Shown here: piece after piece, positions 1-12,059 of the stretch
Position numbering within the stretch: the first letter of the stretch is position 1
How the letters are laid out: every line of letters starts with the position of its first letter
Assembly: GCF_964340395.1 (NCBI RefSeq)
Contig: NC_135564.1
Span: 20,638,402-20,702,401 of the forward strand
Origin: Glandiceps talaboti
Lineage: Eukaryota; Hemichordata; Enteropneusta; Spengelidae
Direction of reading: 5' to 3'
Length of the DNA: 64,000 nt
Made by a program: the position numbers and the translations under genes
The notes under the pieces: model-generated
Database searches by the model: none
What the model was told of the DNA's origin: nothing
Seen by the model: only the letters and a program-made list of their open reading frames with translations

Positions 1-557
1 GGTAAAATGTTGTGGTGTCAACATACTGTGAAAGTTTGACCTTGTCGTACATGTCATAAAGTCGTCAAGGTCAGGCAGTATAAGAAGTAGACTAGTGTAG
101 GCAGACAAATTGAATCTTTACTTCAACATATAGCGACAATAAATGGATGGGTTAGATGAGTCGTTATCAAGATTGATGGGGAAGGGTCATTAACTTTTGT
201 CATAATACAGTGAAAGGTGAAGTACTTGGTAAACATATACAATGGACATGTAAACAGTAAAACTGTTCTTTCAGTTTATTTTTACACGCCTGTATATCGA
301 TGCACAGTGTCTGCTTTCATGGACCCACGCTGCCTGCATGCCATGTTACACAAATGTATGTTGATGCATCATACCTGCCTGCCTGATATGCCATGTTACA
401 TGCCTATGCCTGCCAGAGGTATAACCACAGAAGACCACAGAAGACCACAACATTACAGACTGTGCCCCTTTAAACACTAGTAAACACAAAAGACCCTGTG
501 TTTGCACTGCCCATTCAGAGTTAGCGCTAGGATTTTAAAACTAATAGCCACAATCTT
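1..557. other. No gene seen; one stray unit of the 3.3-kb array family
   Basis: I see no exon-like signal here. Positions about 421-480 (accacagaagaccac followed by ttacagactgtg and ctttaaac) match the 49-bp unit tandemly repeated at 3325-3620, so this is an isolated, diverged copy 2.9 kb from the array. Confidence 0.5.
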
Positions 558-1003
558 CATGGGGGAGGGGGGGGGGGTGGCTACTCCCACCTATTGGATA
601 AACGTATATGTGCCGCCCTTTGGGGTAGGGTTTTTCGCTCTTTGGTCTAACATGGGAGCTAATGAGTCTAAAATGGGGTCCACATTTCACAATTTTTTAT
701 TTTGTTAGGTCTAAAATGGGGTCCTGGAAGGATCTCCTTAATAAATTCTCGACAAGTTCAGGATTTTCCCCTGCTAATTCACTGGTTAAGACACCCCCTG
801 AAATGCTTGGTTCTAGATATCGCCCCATAATGCATTGTTACGTTAACTGCGCATGTGCAAAGGTTGAACGGTCTAAAACGGGGTATTGGTTTTGGGTCAA
901 AATTGGTCTAAAATGGGGTTTGGGGTTGACAGCATTGGCCACACCCCCTACCAGATCTGGCCAGTGGTACCCCCCACCCGTTCCGTTCATGGGCGAAGAG
1001 ATG
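558..1003. repeat. Probable dispersed repeat with iterated TCTAAAATGGGGT motif
   Basis: The segment opens with a G-run and a small hairpin (GGTGGCTACTCCCACC). It is more GC-rich than its surroundings and carries the motif TCTAAAATGGGGT, exact or with one or two changes, at about 668, 710, 870 and 904. Short open frames across it look like by-products of the repeated motif. No coding signal or clear terminal repeats were found, so assignment to a mobile family is inference. Confidence 0.35.
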
Positions 1004-1369
1004 ATCAAATAGAGTCTATGACCACATCGGCAGACGGTCTATGCTGAAAACTTCACTCAGATAAATCCAAACCGTCACGTCACCATTTCATTCTCACTAA
1101 AACTTCAACTTTCTTTTTGAGCTTTCCTACAAGATCGAAGGCATAACGTAAATTTACCAAATTTAGTACATGCTCTCAAGGCCTTGCGTGAGCATGGTTC
1201 ACACACATAATTTTTAAGGCATCGTTGAACTTGAAGAATAAACAAATCTCTAGGTGTATACCAAGTTAACAGGTCTCTTCAGCAACATAAAATTTTATCA
1301 AACGTATCTCTGTCAAATTGAAAGTTAACGCTGTCATTCATGTCATGGAAGTTGGAACTTAGTTTGTGT

Positions 1370-1960
1370 AAGTACTGCAGTGCTGTGTCCATAGCACTGT
1401 ACTCTGTACCGTTGTACGGCCCGGCCCGACTCCGAGAAGGGCCGGGGCGCATATATTTCCAGAGAGTGATTACCATGGAAAATCGAAAGCCCAGAAAGAT
1501 AACATTAAATCACTGTGTACAATATTGTTGCATATAAAAATGTTATTGTGACATTTTGGAAGTACAAGCTGTGTCACAGTGTGTGTACGTGTATACAATG
1601 TGCGGAAGAATGACATGTACAGCGTGTTTGTAAATTTGTAAACATTTGTAATGTATTTCGTGTACATCTGTACATGTTGTGTGTATCAAATTTGGAAAAG
1701 GCGCACAGTACTGGGGATTTTGACGCTAATTTTGGCGAGAACACGTTCCAAGGAACGCGTTATAAAAAGGTGCCCGCTGGAATGACCGTGGAATGATACG
1801 ATCGTGAATAGGGCGGACGAGGCTCCGAAAACTTCCATTGACAGCAGCAAATTATACAATCGCCACCATGGTGACGCTATCATTTTTTTTCGCCAATTAG
1901 GAATTTTACTCACATTTTGCGACTGTGGCGAGTGCTAGCGCGAACTCTGCCATTCACCAC
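1370..1960 (+). promoter_or_regulatory. CpG-rich, promoter-like patch with TATA box and Kozak ATG
   Basis: CpG density rises here compared with the AT-rich flanks (GC-rich block at 1418-1450). A TATA-box-like tataaaaagg lies at 1761-1770. About 100 bp downstream is cgccaccATGg, with the ATG at 1868, a textbook Kozak context. That ATG opens only ten codons before TAG, so it would be an upstream ORF or a chance match. The patch could be a promoter or 5' exon of the downstream ROR gene, which lies on the same strand, but no splice link can be shown. Confidence 0.25.
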
Positions 1961-3324
1961 ATTCGCATTGGCAAATCAAACTCAAACATGGTGAAAATAT
2001 TTTTTTACATCATTAGCCAAAGTGGCAAAAGAAAAATCGGCACTCGATCTGACAGTGTGTACACAACAAAAATTATTGCATCCATACCTAATTCTATGTA
2101 AAGACATTCGAAATGGTGGTATAATAAAAATTTACCCATTTGAAAGGCCTATTTCTAAACACCACTTTAAAACAATTTGCAATGAAACTTGTCTGATATG
2201 AAAAAAACTGTGTCGCTTGTAATAGTACTAATGTGTTATCATCTTCTAGTACAAAATATCATGTTGCACAAATAGCTTAGACATTGCATGTTATGGTTCA
2301 TTGTAATACAGATTTGAAAACACAAATAATGTTTGATGGATGACAAAATATTTCACCATGTGGGACACATTAGTCAGTTTTTTGACAGTATTAGGTAAAT
2401 TGCCTGCAAACTAACTTCACAATCACAATTCAAAACTACGGGAGTCAGTCTAAGTACGGTATTTCCGGTATGACCTCTATCCTTACAAGAAGTACTTCCA
2501 TGCAATTTCTTGTTTTCAAAATAAATCATTCAATTATTTTCTATCCATACGCTCTGAAAATATGAACGGCTAAAGCTGTTTGATGATGTATTTAAACTTG
2601 TCCTATTTATGAAATCCATCTGTATTTGTCGAAAACAGTTGTAGTCGGTCGCCAACATATACAATTCTGCGACATGCACTCCCATGCACTTCTGATCGGG
2701 CCTTCAGGTACAGCTGATTGATCCGAAGCATATACATTGTGCGTACTACAGTGTGGTACACATAGCGAAAACCAATCAAGTCAAGTTTCTCTGTCTAGCA
2801 GTAAATTTGTTTGTGAATGACGTCTGTCGATGTCAATATTATTTAAACTATTGCCTGATAGCACTAACAAATATTTAATAACATTCGTGAACAATTCAAG
2901 ACGTTTTGGATATGTTTTTGTCATGTGATTCTCAGTGAAGTGAATTTCAATGATAGCAATTTTCAGATGTAATATATGGACAGGGGCACGTACATCATGT
3001 CAGCAAAGACATGACAAACAAAAATTGACTAATTTGACAGAAAACATGTTTATTTGTACAAAACTGTGGGATCAAAATCCTGATTTTACTATATATGTAT
3101 TGAATGTAGTGATTCTTAACACATCCTTGGTACATTGAAACATTTTGTATTTATTGCATTCAAACTGTGTTGTTACACCTGTACTACAGTGTGAGCCTAC
3201 ATGTGTGTGGTAAGGTGAAGGTAGGGAATATGTCTGATCATTGCTATGCTTTTGCCAAACAGTGTTTTAGTCTGCAAGTTGATCAGACATCTTTTGTGCT
3301 AACACAGAGTCCATAAATCTTATA
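1961..3324. other. Unique AT-rich DNA, nothing recognised
   Basis: No exon-like signal, tandem repeat or terminal inverted repeat was found. The short open frame at 2950-3138 has no recognisable product. Confidence 0.4.
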
Positions 3325-3620
3325 AAACAAAAGTAACCACCAAAGACCATGAAATTACAGACTGTGTACCTTTAAACAAAAGTAACCACCGAAGACCATA
3401 AAGTTACAGACTGTGTCCCCTTAAACAAAAGTAACCATCGGGGACCATGAAGTTACAGACTGTGTCCCTTTAAACAAAAGTAACCACCGAAGACCATAAA
3501 GTTACAGACTGTGTCCCCTTAAACAAAAGTAACCATCGAAGACCATAAAGTTACAGACTGTCCCTTTAAACAAAAGTAATCAACAAAGACCATAAAGTTA
3601 CAGACTGTGTCCCTTTAAAC
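3325..3620. repeat. Minisatellite, ~49-bp unit x 6
   Basis: About six head-to-tail units each contain aaacaaaagtaaccacc, then aagaccataaagttacag, then actgtgtcccctttaaac. Units differ by a few substitutions and one is shortened. Confidence 0.9.
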
Positions 3621-4243
3621 AGTTATCCATAGCTATAGTATGGAAATGTCATGTTGAATCCTATATGTAAGTGGATTAGGAATATTTACATATCAAATTC
3701 CACAATGTGGTGTTTGATGGTTTGTGTAGTCACAGCAGTGCTTTCAACCTGATATGATGTGACTGTGCTTTTAATATTGCAGTCACAGCAGTGCTTTCAA
3801 CCTTATTTATAATATGATATTGATTTAGCCAGAAGATAGGAAAAAGGGATAACAGAGAATAGTATTATGATGGTTGTTTGGGGCTAATACATCAGACTAT
3901 TTGTATGTTGTATTGTTAACTATCTGTAGCTATTCAGTACTATTGACACTATCAAAACATTGCTACAATAATATGCAAAGGCTTATCATGGTGCAATGAA
4001 GCATTCCATGTATTTGCCACGTCTTGAGTGTATACACAACTACCATACAAATATGTATCATATTGTGTATCACTCAGTGACTGGGCTACTATATCATATC
4101 AGCTCAATTTGCATCAGACAAAAAAAGTTGCCACAGCTTAGCCAATAAGAAATGCATATTAGAACCAATATGAATATCATTAGTATTAATTTGCATTAAT
4201 GAATTTGTCATGCGAGATCAGAGTGTGTCACCAACTATAAGGC
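3621..4243. other. Unique DNA with one short duplication
   Basis: The word gtcacagcagtgctttcaac occurs twice, at about 3730 and 3781. Otherwise nothing is recognised. Confidence 0.4.
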
Positions 4244-4569
4244 CTAAAAAAAATTGTTTGGTTCCAGTTACCTGACCCCATCTTGTTTTCACTGTCGACC
4301 CTAAACATTTCTATGTATTCAAGAAAGAATAAAATAAAATCGTGAAAATTGTGAAGTCTTGGTGATAGTGGATGCGGAAACTGACATCAACTTAAAAAGA
4401 CAATATAAAAGCATTCTTCCAATCTGTAATGGCTGTACATCTGATGACAAGAAACCAATAACACAGAGACTGTATGGAAAACAACAGAAAATAACAACCT
4501 GAACTAGAACTCACATATGAAAAAAAAAAAATCTACCTACCCACCCATTGGAATCACACAAATTTTTTT
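4244..4569. mobile_element. Non-autonomous TIR element, family A, copy 1
   Basis: The left end reads aaaaaaaattgtttggttcc. The reverse complement of the right end reads aaaaaaatttgtgtgattcc, giving a ~20-bp imperfect terminal inverted repeat. The interior (tgtaatggctgtacatctga, cacagagac, ctgaactaga) is shared with copies at 10364, 30388 and 57001, all in the same orientation. There is no coding capacity, so it is a MITE-like element. The target duplication is unclear. Confidence 0.7.
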
Positions 4570-5200
4570 GATCAAGTTAATTGTGTTAATTGACAGTCTT
4601 TATGTTGTATGGAATTTAAGATAATACTGGGTCAATTCCAATATTAAACTTAGTATTATCTCCCCCCCCCCCCCCAAATGTATTTTGTAAGTTTTAAGTG
4701 TTGCTTACACTGTTTATGTATTTAGTACATACATAGAGATTGTAGAGGATCTCAAGTCTCTTCTATCCAAAGTGCATAGTCTGTAATTGTATAGGAATTG
4801 CCAGTTATTATAAATTCTTTATAGTTGTTCAATTATGAATGCTACCGAATTTTTCTGACTCAAACTCTGTGAGTTGTTGAAGTCCTTGAGACATGTGAGA
4901 AATACTATACTGGGTCATTGTGTTCACCTTGGCACAAGTCACACAAACAAGCCAATGAGGATATCTAACATGTGAATTATATGATAAAATGATTTGCATG
5001 TCAATAGAAGTAGGCCGGGACTTCTTATCGTACTATGTTCCAGTGCATTAAGAGAAATTACCACCTAGGTAAGTGGTACATAACTTTGCAGGAAATGTTT
5101 GTCAGTATGGCAAAATGTTTTGCCAGTGTGATCATTTATTTACCATTTGGGTGTGTGGTGAGCATGTGGAGGACAACACTGTTTTTTAGTTGCTGCTGTT
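4570..5200. other. Unique DNA with a poly-C tract
   Basis: A run of about 14 C lies near 4662-4675. No gene signal was found. Confidence 0.4.
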
Positions 5201-6104
5201 GTTGCCATTCAGTCACCTAGAAGTGAAATATTTGAGGGAGATCTCTTCTATGAAGACTTGTTGCCATTCAGTCACATAGAAGTGAAATATTTGAGGGATA
5301 TATCTTCTATGAAGACTTGTTGCCATTCAGTGACGTAGAAGTGAAATATTTGAGGGATATATCTTCTATGAAGACTTGTTGCCATTCAGTGACGTAGAAG
5401 TGAAATATTTGAGGGAGATATGTCTTCTATGAAGACTTGTTGCCATTCAGTGACGTAGAAGTGAAATATTTGAGGGATATATCTTCTATGAAGACTTGTT
5501 GCCATTCAGTCACCTAGAAATTAAGTATTTGAGGGATATATCTTCTATGAAGACTTGTTGCCATTCAGTCACGTAGAAGTGAAGTATTTGAGGGAGATAC
5601 GTCTTCTGTGAAGACTTGTTGCCATTCAGTCACCTAGAAGTGAAATATTTGAGGGATATATATCTTCTATGAAGACTTGTTGCCATTCAGTGACGTAGAA
5701 GTGAAATATTTGAGGGAGATATGTCTTCTATGAAGACTTGTTGCCATTCAGTCACGTAGAAGTGAAATATTTGAGGGAGATATGTCTTCTATGAAGACTT
5801 GTTGCCATTCAGTCACCTAGAAATTAAGTATTTGAGGGATATATCTTCTGTGAAGACTTGTTGCCATTCAGTGACGTAAAAGTGAAATATTTGAGGGATA
5901 TATCTTCTATGAAGACTTGTTGCCATTCAGTCACCTAGAAGTGAAGTATTTGAAGGAGATACGTCTTCTATGAAGACTTGTTGCCATTCAGTCACCTAGA
6001 AATGAAGTATTTGAGGGGGGTATGTCCTCTATGAAGACTTATTGCCATTCAGTCACCTAGAAGTGAAGTATTTGAAGGAGATACGTCTTCTATGAAGACT
6101 TGTT
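5201..6104. repeat. Minisatellite, ~60-bp unit x 15
   Basis: Each unit runs gttgccattcagtcac, ctagaagtgaaatatttgag, gtcttctatgaagactt. Many units contain the short dyad GTCTTC-tat-GAAGAC. Variants (gtcacc/gtgacg, tatatcttc/agatatgtcttc) are interspersed rather than blocked. Confidence 0.92.
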
Positions 6105-6267
6105 AAATGATTGTCCAAAACACCAGTACATAATAACAAAATTATACTAAGCCTTCTGTATTCCAGTGACAAACCAAACAACCATTTTCAAAGCCACTAC
6201 ATCCTTGATAATTACCATTGTCCATGACTAATGCACGTACATGCAATACATGCATGTAAAAGTATGT

Positions 6268-6303
<36 letters not shown>

Positions 6304-6309
6304 AACAAC
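6268..6309. repeat. (CAA)n microsatellite
   Basis: About 13 CAA triplets, ending in caataacaacc. Its poly-Asn and poly-Val open frames are artefacts. Confidence 0.95.
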
Positions 6310-6887
6310 CAACTTCAAATAGATCATATTTGTAATTATATATATTTACATGTTCCATTATATTCAGAAATTATAGTCCTAATAAGTAATGAAAGTAAAG
6401 CAATAAAAATGACTAATAATGTACTAAATATGAATAATATGGGCTGAATAATTTAAGAAAAATTAGTTTTTGTTTAACTATCTCCAAACTAATGATGCTT
6501 GTTAATTACAAAGCACTTTGAAATGGATGGATTTCCTCTCATAATCTCATTAATTTGATCTGATGGTTGACGGTCGGTCTCTGAACACGTACATGTAAAT
6601 GATAGATGGTCATTAGAGAGATATTTAAGAGAATGATGTGTCTTAAAGGAAAGTGTTTTTATGAGCGTGAAATTAATTTATGTTTGCATTGTGACTTGTT
6701 CCATCAATTTTACTGCGGAATCTTCTTGGCTGCCAATTTGTTCATATCCAAAACAATTTGACAACTCAATTTGGGTTTCAAAACATACACAAGTTGATCC
6801 AGTTTAAAAATATACTAAAGGAGACAAAATTATAAGTCAGAGAGAAAAATCTTGTTCATCACTTACTTGGATCAGCAATATACAGAT
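6310..6887. other. Unique AT-rich DNA
   Basis: Nothing is recognised apart from general AT richness. Confidence 0.4.
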
Positions 6888-7255
6888 GTGATGTTTCATT
6901 CGTCAATATTGTGTCATGTGACTGTTGCTGGCACTCTGCCAAGTCACTGTGACTAGGCCCTGGAAACTGATTAATAAATATAATTTGATGTTTCATTTGT
7001 CCAGAATGTCATGTGACTGTTTGCAGTCTGCCAAGTCACTGTGACTAGGCCCTGGAAACTGATTAATAAATATAATCTGATGTTTCATTTGTCCAGAATG
7101 TCATGTGACTGTTTGCAGTCTGCCAAGTCACTGTGACTAGGCCCTGGAAACTGATTAATAAATATAATCTGATGTTTCATTTGTCCAGAATGTCATGTGA
7201 CTGTTTGCAGTCTGCCAAATCACTGACTAAGCCCTGGAAACTGATTGATAAATAC
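6888..7255. repeat. Tandem repeat, ~92-bp unit x 4
   Basis: Units start with gatgtttcatttgtccagaa at about 6888, 6987, 7079 and 7171. Each includes tctgccaagtcactgtgac and aggccctggaaactgattaa. The first and last units are the most diverged. Confidence 0.9.
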
Positions 7256-7544
7256 ATTAAGTTAGGAACACTTAAGAATAAATTACTTACAATATACAAA
7301 TTTGATGATAAAGTAAACATAATTATGTTGCTGTTCCTAATCATAATGTCCAGATTTCGTTTTATCATTGCACAACTCATTAGAGTTAAATGGAGGTGAC
7401 CCTTGTGTCATAACATAGCCAGCAAGTCATCAATCAATGCCACTTGGTAAGACTCTTGAAATAAAAAGAACATGTAGAAATGAAGTGAAAGTAAACACTG
7501 TTTGTATGCAATTGCTTCAACATCAATAGTAGTGTGTTACGTGA

Positions 7545-7815
7545 TCAAAATGACATAGTACATGTTATGGCAGTATGGGTTCCCTGCAGACTGGTCAAAC
7601 AGACTGTAAAAGTCTATATTTTTTATGATATGCACCATCTGAGATGATATGTACCATCTGAGATGATATGCACCATCTGATATGATACATGTATTTGGAA
7701 ACTTAGGTCTGATGAAGGACATCATCTGAAATGTCATGTGAATAAAATTTGGAATAAGATAAGAGATCTGGTTGCATCACACCTGTAATTTTTGAAAAGG
7801 GTTTATCATTGTATC
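7545..7815. repeat. Segment duplicated at 9215-9330; includes 21-bp x 3 repeat
   Basis: gtacatgttatggc ... ttccctgcagac ... aaacaga ... tgatatg.accat recurs in the same order near 9220-9300. In this copy the word gatgatatg(c/t)accatctga is repeated three times (about 7624-7686). This is an old local duplication or dispersed repeat. Confidence 0.55.
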
Positions 7816-9214
7816 TGTAAAACATACTGAAAAAAACAACCTGAGTAAGAGTTTTTATAATATATTAATATTTCATATTTGTCATGTTTCATATTGTATA
7901 TTGGAATATATTCTTTATGTGTGACTTTTCAAATAGAATAATCATACTTTATGTATACTTATTAATATAACTGACATTTAATCAAAGTTAATGGATAGTT
8001 GTGAATTAAAAAATGTCTTTCAACTTATGATTGGCACAGTTTTGAATGCTCTGTAAATAATCTGAATTAAAAAAATATGATAATTGTAAATGATTAAAAT
8101 ATGATCAAATTGATGAGGGTTGTTGACAAGTGTCAGATCTCAGTGATAATGGGTATACAGACTCAGTGTTTTTGTTAAGGGTGGTAAGTAGGTAAAATCT
8201 ACCTGTACAGGTCTGTGTTTTACTGGCATGTCAACCTATATAATTCAAGTTTTACCAGAACCCTACCCAACCTCATTAAAAATAGGAACAAATATACTTA
8301 GATCACATGACAGCATAAGCTACCAGAAAGGAGGAAATCTGGTAAAATGTACAGTTTCCTATATACATGCAGACATGTTTTCAATTGGGTTAGTAGAGTA
8401 AAAGCCAGGAAAGGCAGATTTATGATTCAGTCCTTGATTTTTAACAAGAAACTTTTATGGAATGTTAACACTTGGAGGATTACTACCAAATATAGGAAAC
8501 TGATGTGAAAATAACTTAATTATAAAAAAAATATCTTGAGCAAAAAAAATGATAGGCTTCTAAAACTTACCAGCTGCTGGACTACGTAGTGAAGGAATGT
8601 TTTAATTTTCCTCAAAGTGAGTTCTTGATAAATACTATGTCTCTAATGATTTACTATTTAATGACTTTGATAATGACTGTGATTTATTAAACAAGGTTTA
8701 TTACAATTTATTAGAGTGAGGTGATTAACATTAATTTATCAGGTTTGTTTTCCTTCAAGATTTGACAGCTAAGCTGATAAATTATGATGGCTATGTAAAA
8801 GTAATAAGCGCCTTCAGCAAGACTTGTAGTATGATATGTCAAATCTGTTTAGTATTCAGTGCATAGGTTGATGTACTTTGCAAAAAATCGGAATAGACAG
8901 CACTGTTTTCATGACATGCACTGTAATACATTTTTTATCCATAATTGCTTGCAATGTATATATATAAGGCATGGCATCTGACTTGGTATTCAGGATCATG
9001 CTGCCATTTCCAACCCCAAGTCTCAGCCAACAGACTTCCAAATTGTATGGTCTATATTAAAGTTATGTGCATAATATGCAAATAGTTTTAGTATCACTTT
9101 TAACATCAGGTGTATATGTTGTCTGTCACTTGTAGTTCAGAGAAGTGATTATTAGTTTAGTGTGATATTTATCTAATATTTTATTACATATTTAATTCCA
9201 AATTTCATGACAAA
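7816..9214. other. Unique AT-rich DNA
   Basis: No coding or repeat structure was recognised. Confidence 0.4.
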
Positions 9215-9330
9215 ATTAAGTACATGTTATGGCATTCCCTGCAGACAGATTAAACAGATTCTAAAAATGTATGTTTTTTGTGATATGTACCATTTAAGAT
9301 GATATTTGAAAGGGTTTACTGTTTTAGATG
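9215..9330. repeat. Second copy of the 7.55-kb segment
   Basis: It aligns by eye with 7545-7640 and then with the gaaaagggttta word near 7795, with many substitutions and a gap. Confidence 0.5.
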
Positions 9331-10363
9331 TATTAAAAATGAATATATAATTAGAGCCAGATGTTTATTTTTACTACTATACTAGCACCCTCCTCGTCTA
9401 GTTGCAGAATCTGCTTTGATGAGAGGTAGCTTAGAAGTTACAAAAAGTTTTGACCCTACAAATTTTGACACTGAAACTGAGGATTGCCAGATTACAGATT
9501 GTCATTGTTTTCACCTACCAGTTTCCCTTCAGATTCAAGGATGTGATGGCAGGGGTCAAAATTAACTTTTTTCATTGGTTATCCTAAAGGGCTACTAATT
9601 TCAGAAAGTGGTGGTCCAAGGATGGTGACCAATAATTCTATATTCCTGAACTGAAACCAGAGTTCCTCTATTTGAAAATTTGTGTGTGATTAAAATACTT
9701 TTATGTCTGTGAATCTTCCATCCTTTAAATTATTGCACGAGTTGGCTACCAGCTGTAAATTATGGTAGATCTATGACAAGAATTGGTAGTCTGTGGTGTG
9801 GACAGGGGACTAATGTTAACGTCTGTGGTATGGACAGGGGACTACTGTTAACTTTGAGCCCTGGATGCTGAACAAAAATAACAATAAACAGTATATTTGA
9901 CAAAAAATGCAATTTTCATGAGTAAAAAAATTCAGATCTCACTGTCTGTCTGTCTGTCTGGGAAAATATTGAATATTTCAAGATGTACAGTACATATCAG
10001 AGCTGACATAGAGACAACATTGATTTTTCCAAACATTGATTGTGGTAAAGATTTCAAAAACAGTATAGAGTGAGCCATTTAAATTATACACACATAATAT
10101 AGGGTAGTTTATAGTCATCAGGAGGTTTAGCATTGACAGTCCATACTTGTGATGGGAGTGACTTTCTGATGAATTACACTATACTGTAATTTAACGTCAC
10201 TTTAACTAGATGATTGTTTATCGTGTACAAAAACAGTAATCAATGAAACCATTAGGAAATTGAACATAAATAGTACAAGAACCTAGAAATCAAAGTAGAC
10301 CAAACACTTGGAGGGTTTAAATGTCTAGTAATATAATCAATGAAGTACACGGAGGATCTAAGG
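9331..10363. other. Unique DNA with minor repeats
   Basis: A 32-33-bp word (gtctgtggtatggacagggg) is doubled near 9789 and 9822, and a short (CTGT)n lies at 9942-9959. No gene was seen. Confidence 0.4.
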
Positions 10364-10727
10364 ACTAAAAAAAATTGTTTGGTTTCGGTTACCCAATCCC
10401 ACCCAGTTTTTCACTGTTGACCTTAAACCTTTTTTTTTATGTATTTGAGGAAAAAATAATAAAATCACAGAAATTATGAAGAGAAATAGTGGATGCGCAA
10501 ACTGACGTCAACTTAAAAAGACAATATAAATCTGTTTTTCCAAGCTGTAATGGCTGTACATCTGATAGGAAGAAACTGATAACACAGAGACCATATGGAA
10601 AGCAATGGAAAACACAACTACCTGAACTAGATACTCACACATGACAAAAAAAAAATCCCCTTAAAAAATCTACCTACCCCACCTATTCTAAAATTGAACG
10701 TAATCACAACCATACAATTGTTTTAGT
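10364..10727. mobile_element. Non-autonomous TIR element, family A, copy 2 (most complete)
   Basis: The left end is actaaaaaaaattgtttgg. The reverse complement of the right end is actaaaacaattgtatgg, and both arms continue into (g)gttac/gattac, giving a ~28-bp imperfect TIR. The interior is collinear with the other family A copies. There is no coding capacity. The flanks gatctaagg and tcttactga do not give a clean target duplication. Confidence 0.75.
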
Positions 10728-10849
10728 TCTTACTGATAACAGTTTCAGGCTCTATTAAAATATGATATATGACTTACCTTTATATAATAATAATGCACTG
10801 CAATTATAAAAATATGTAAAGCTCTGTAGTAAGGATTGTATTGTATGCT

Positions 10850-11127
10850 AGAAGTACCAATGGCTTGTATTACAATTAGAAGTACCAATGGCTTGTATTA
10901 CAGTTAGAAGTACCAATGGCTTGTATTACAGTTAGAAGTACTAATGGCTTGTATTACAGTTAGAAGTACCAATGGCTTGTATTACAATTAGAAGTACCAA
11001 TGGCTTGTATTACAGTTAGAAGTACCAATGGCTTGTATTACAGTTAGAAGTACTAATGGCTTGTATTACAGTTAGAAGTACCAATGGCTTGTATTACAAT
11101 TAGAAGTACCAATGGCTTGTATTACAG
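10850..11127. repeat. Minisatellite, 28-bp unit x 10
   Basis: The unit runs agaagtaccaatggcttg then tattacagtt. Variants acagtt/acaatt and tacc/tact recur in a regular order, hinting at multi-unit duplication. Confidence 0.93.
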
Positions 11128-11553
11128 ACAGGTCAAAGTTAAAGGTAGTGAAAAGTTTGAATGAGTTTAAAAGTATTGAATTATTAATTTGAGGACTTTA
11201 GAATTAAGAATACCAAGGCGTGTATAAATATATAGAATTCTGTATGTCACTTGAGTAGCTGTGGGTAGATACTTTTTCAAATTCTTACAGTTTTTTCTCA
11301 GCTAAAAGAATGAAAATATAGAGAAACAATAGACATAACATGGTCAGATAGTGTTTCCTTGATAACTTAATATTTTATTTGCATGGAATTCAATAGCAAT
11401 GGTGTCTAAAAGTAAACTGATACTCACTGGGGATATCTAAAATTTCAGTTGTTGAGATTTGGGTTGTATCTTGTGTCAAATATTTTGGTATGAATTTCTG
11501 TACATGTGTAACAAACCAGAGTCTGGATGACCAAACTGTTGTTCTAACCACAT
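11128..11553. other. Unique spacer between arrays
   Basis: Nothing is recognised. Confidence 0.4.
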
Positions 11554-11875
11554 GTGAGTGAAGGTATAAATCATAACGATACTGTATAGGAACTAGACTG
11601 TGAGTGAAGGTATAAATCATAACGATACTGTATAGGAACTAGACTGTGAGTGAAGGTATAAATCATAACGATACTGTATAGGAACTAGACTGTGAGTGAA
11701 GGTATAAATCATAACGATACTGTATAGGAACTAGACTGTGAGTGGAGGTATAAATCATAACGATACTGTATTGGAACTAGACTGTGAGTGAAGGTATAAA
11801 TCATAACGATACTGTATAGGAACTAGACTGTGAGTGGAGGTATAAATCATAACGATACTGTATAGGAACTAGACT
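11554..11875. repeat. Minisatellite, 46-bp unit x 7
   Basis: Seven units run gtgagtgaaggtataaatc, ataacgatactgtatagg, aactagact, for 322 bp exactly. Only a few substitutions separate them, so the array is young. Confidence 0.95.
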
Positions 11876-12059
11876 AAACAAACCAATGCATGAACACGAA
11901 ATGAAGGCAAATAAAAGCATGTGCAATAAATGACATTCAACAATAAATTGATTTGTTGCCAACACACTTTAAAGTACACAACAATACTCTTTCTCACCTG
12001 GAATACATGTAATGTTTGTTATTTTTAATTGCTGTAATTTTAAATAAGGCTGTCAGATC

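Noticed and set aside
1686-1913. 75-codon minus-strand frame over the CpG patch
   Set aside because: Opposite to the TATA/Kozak signals, with no recognisable product.
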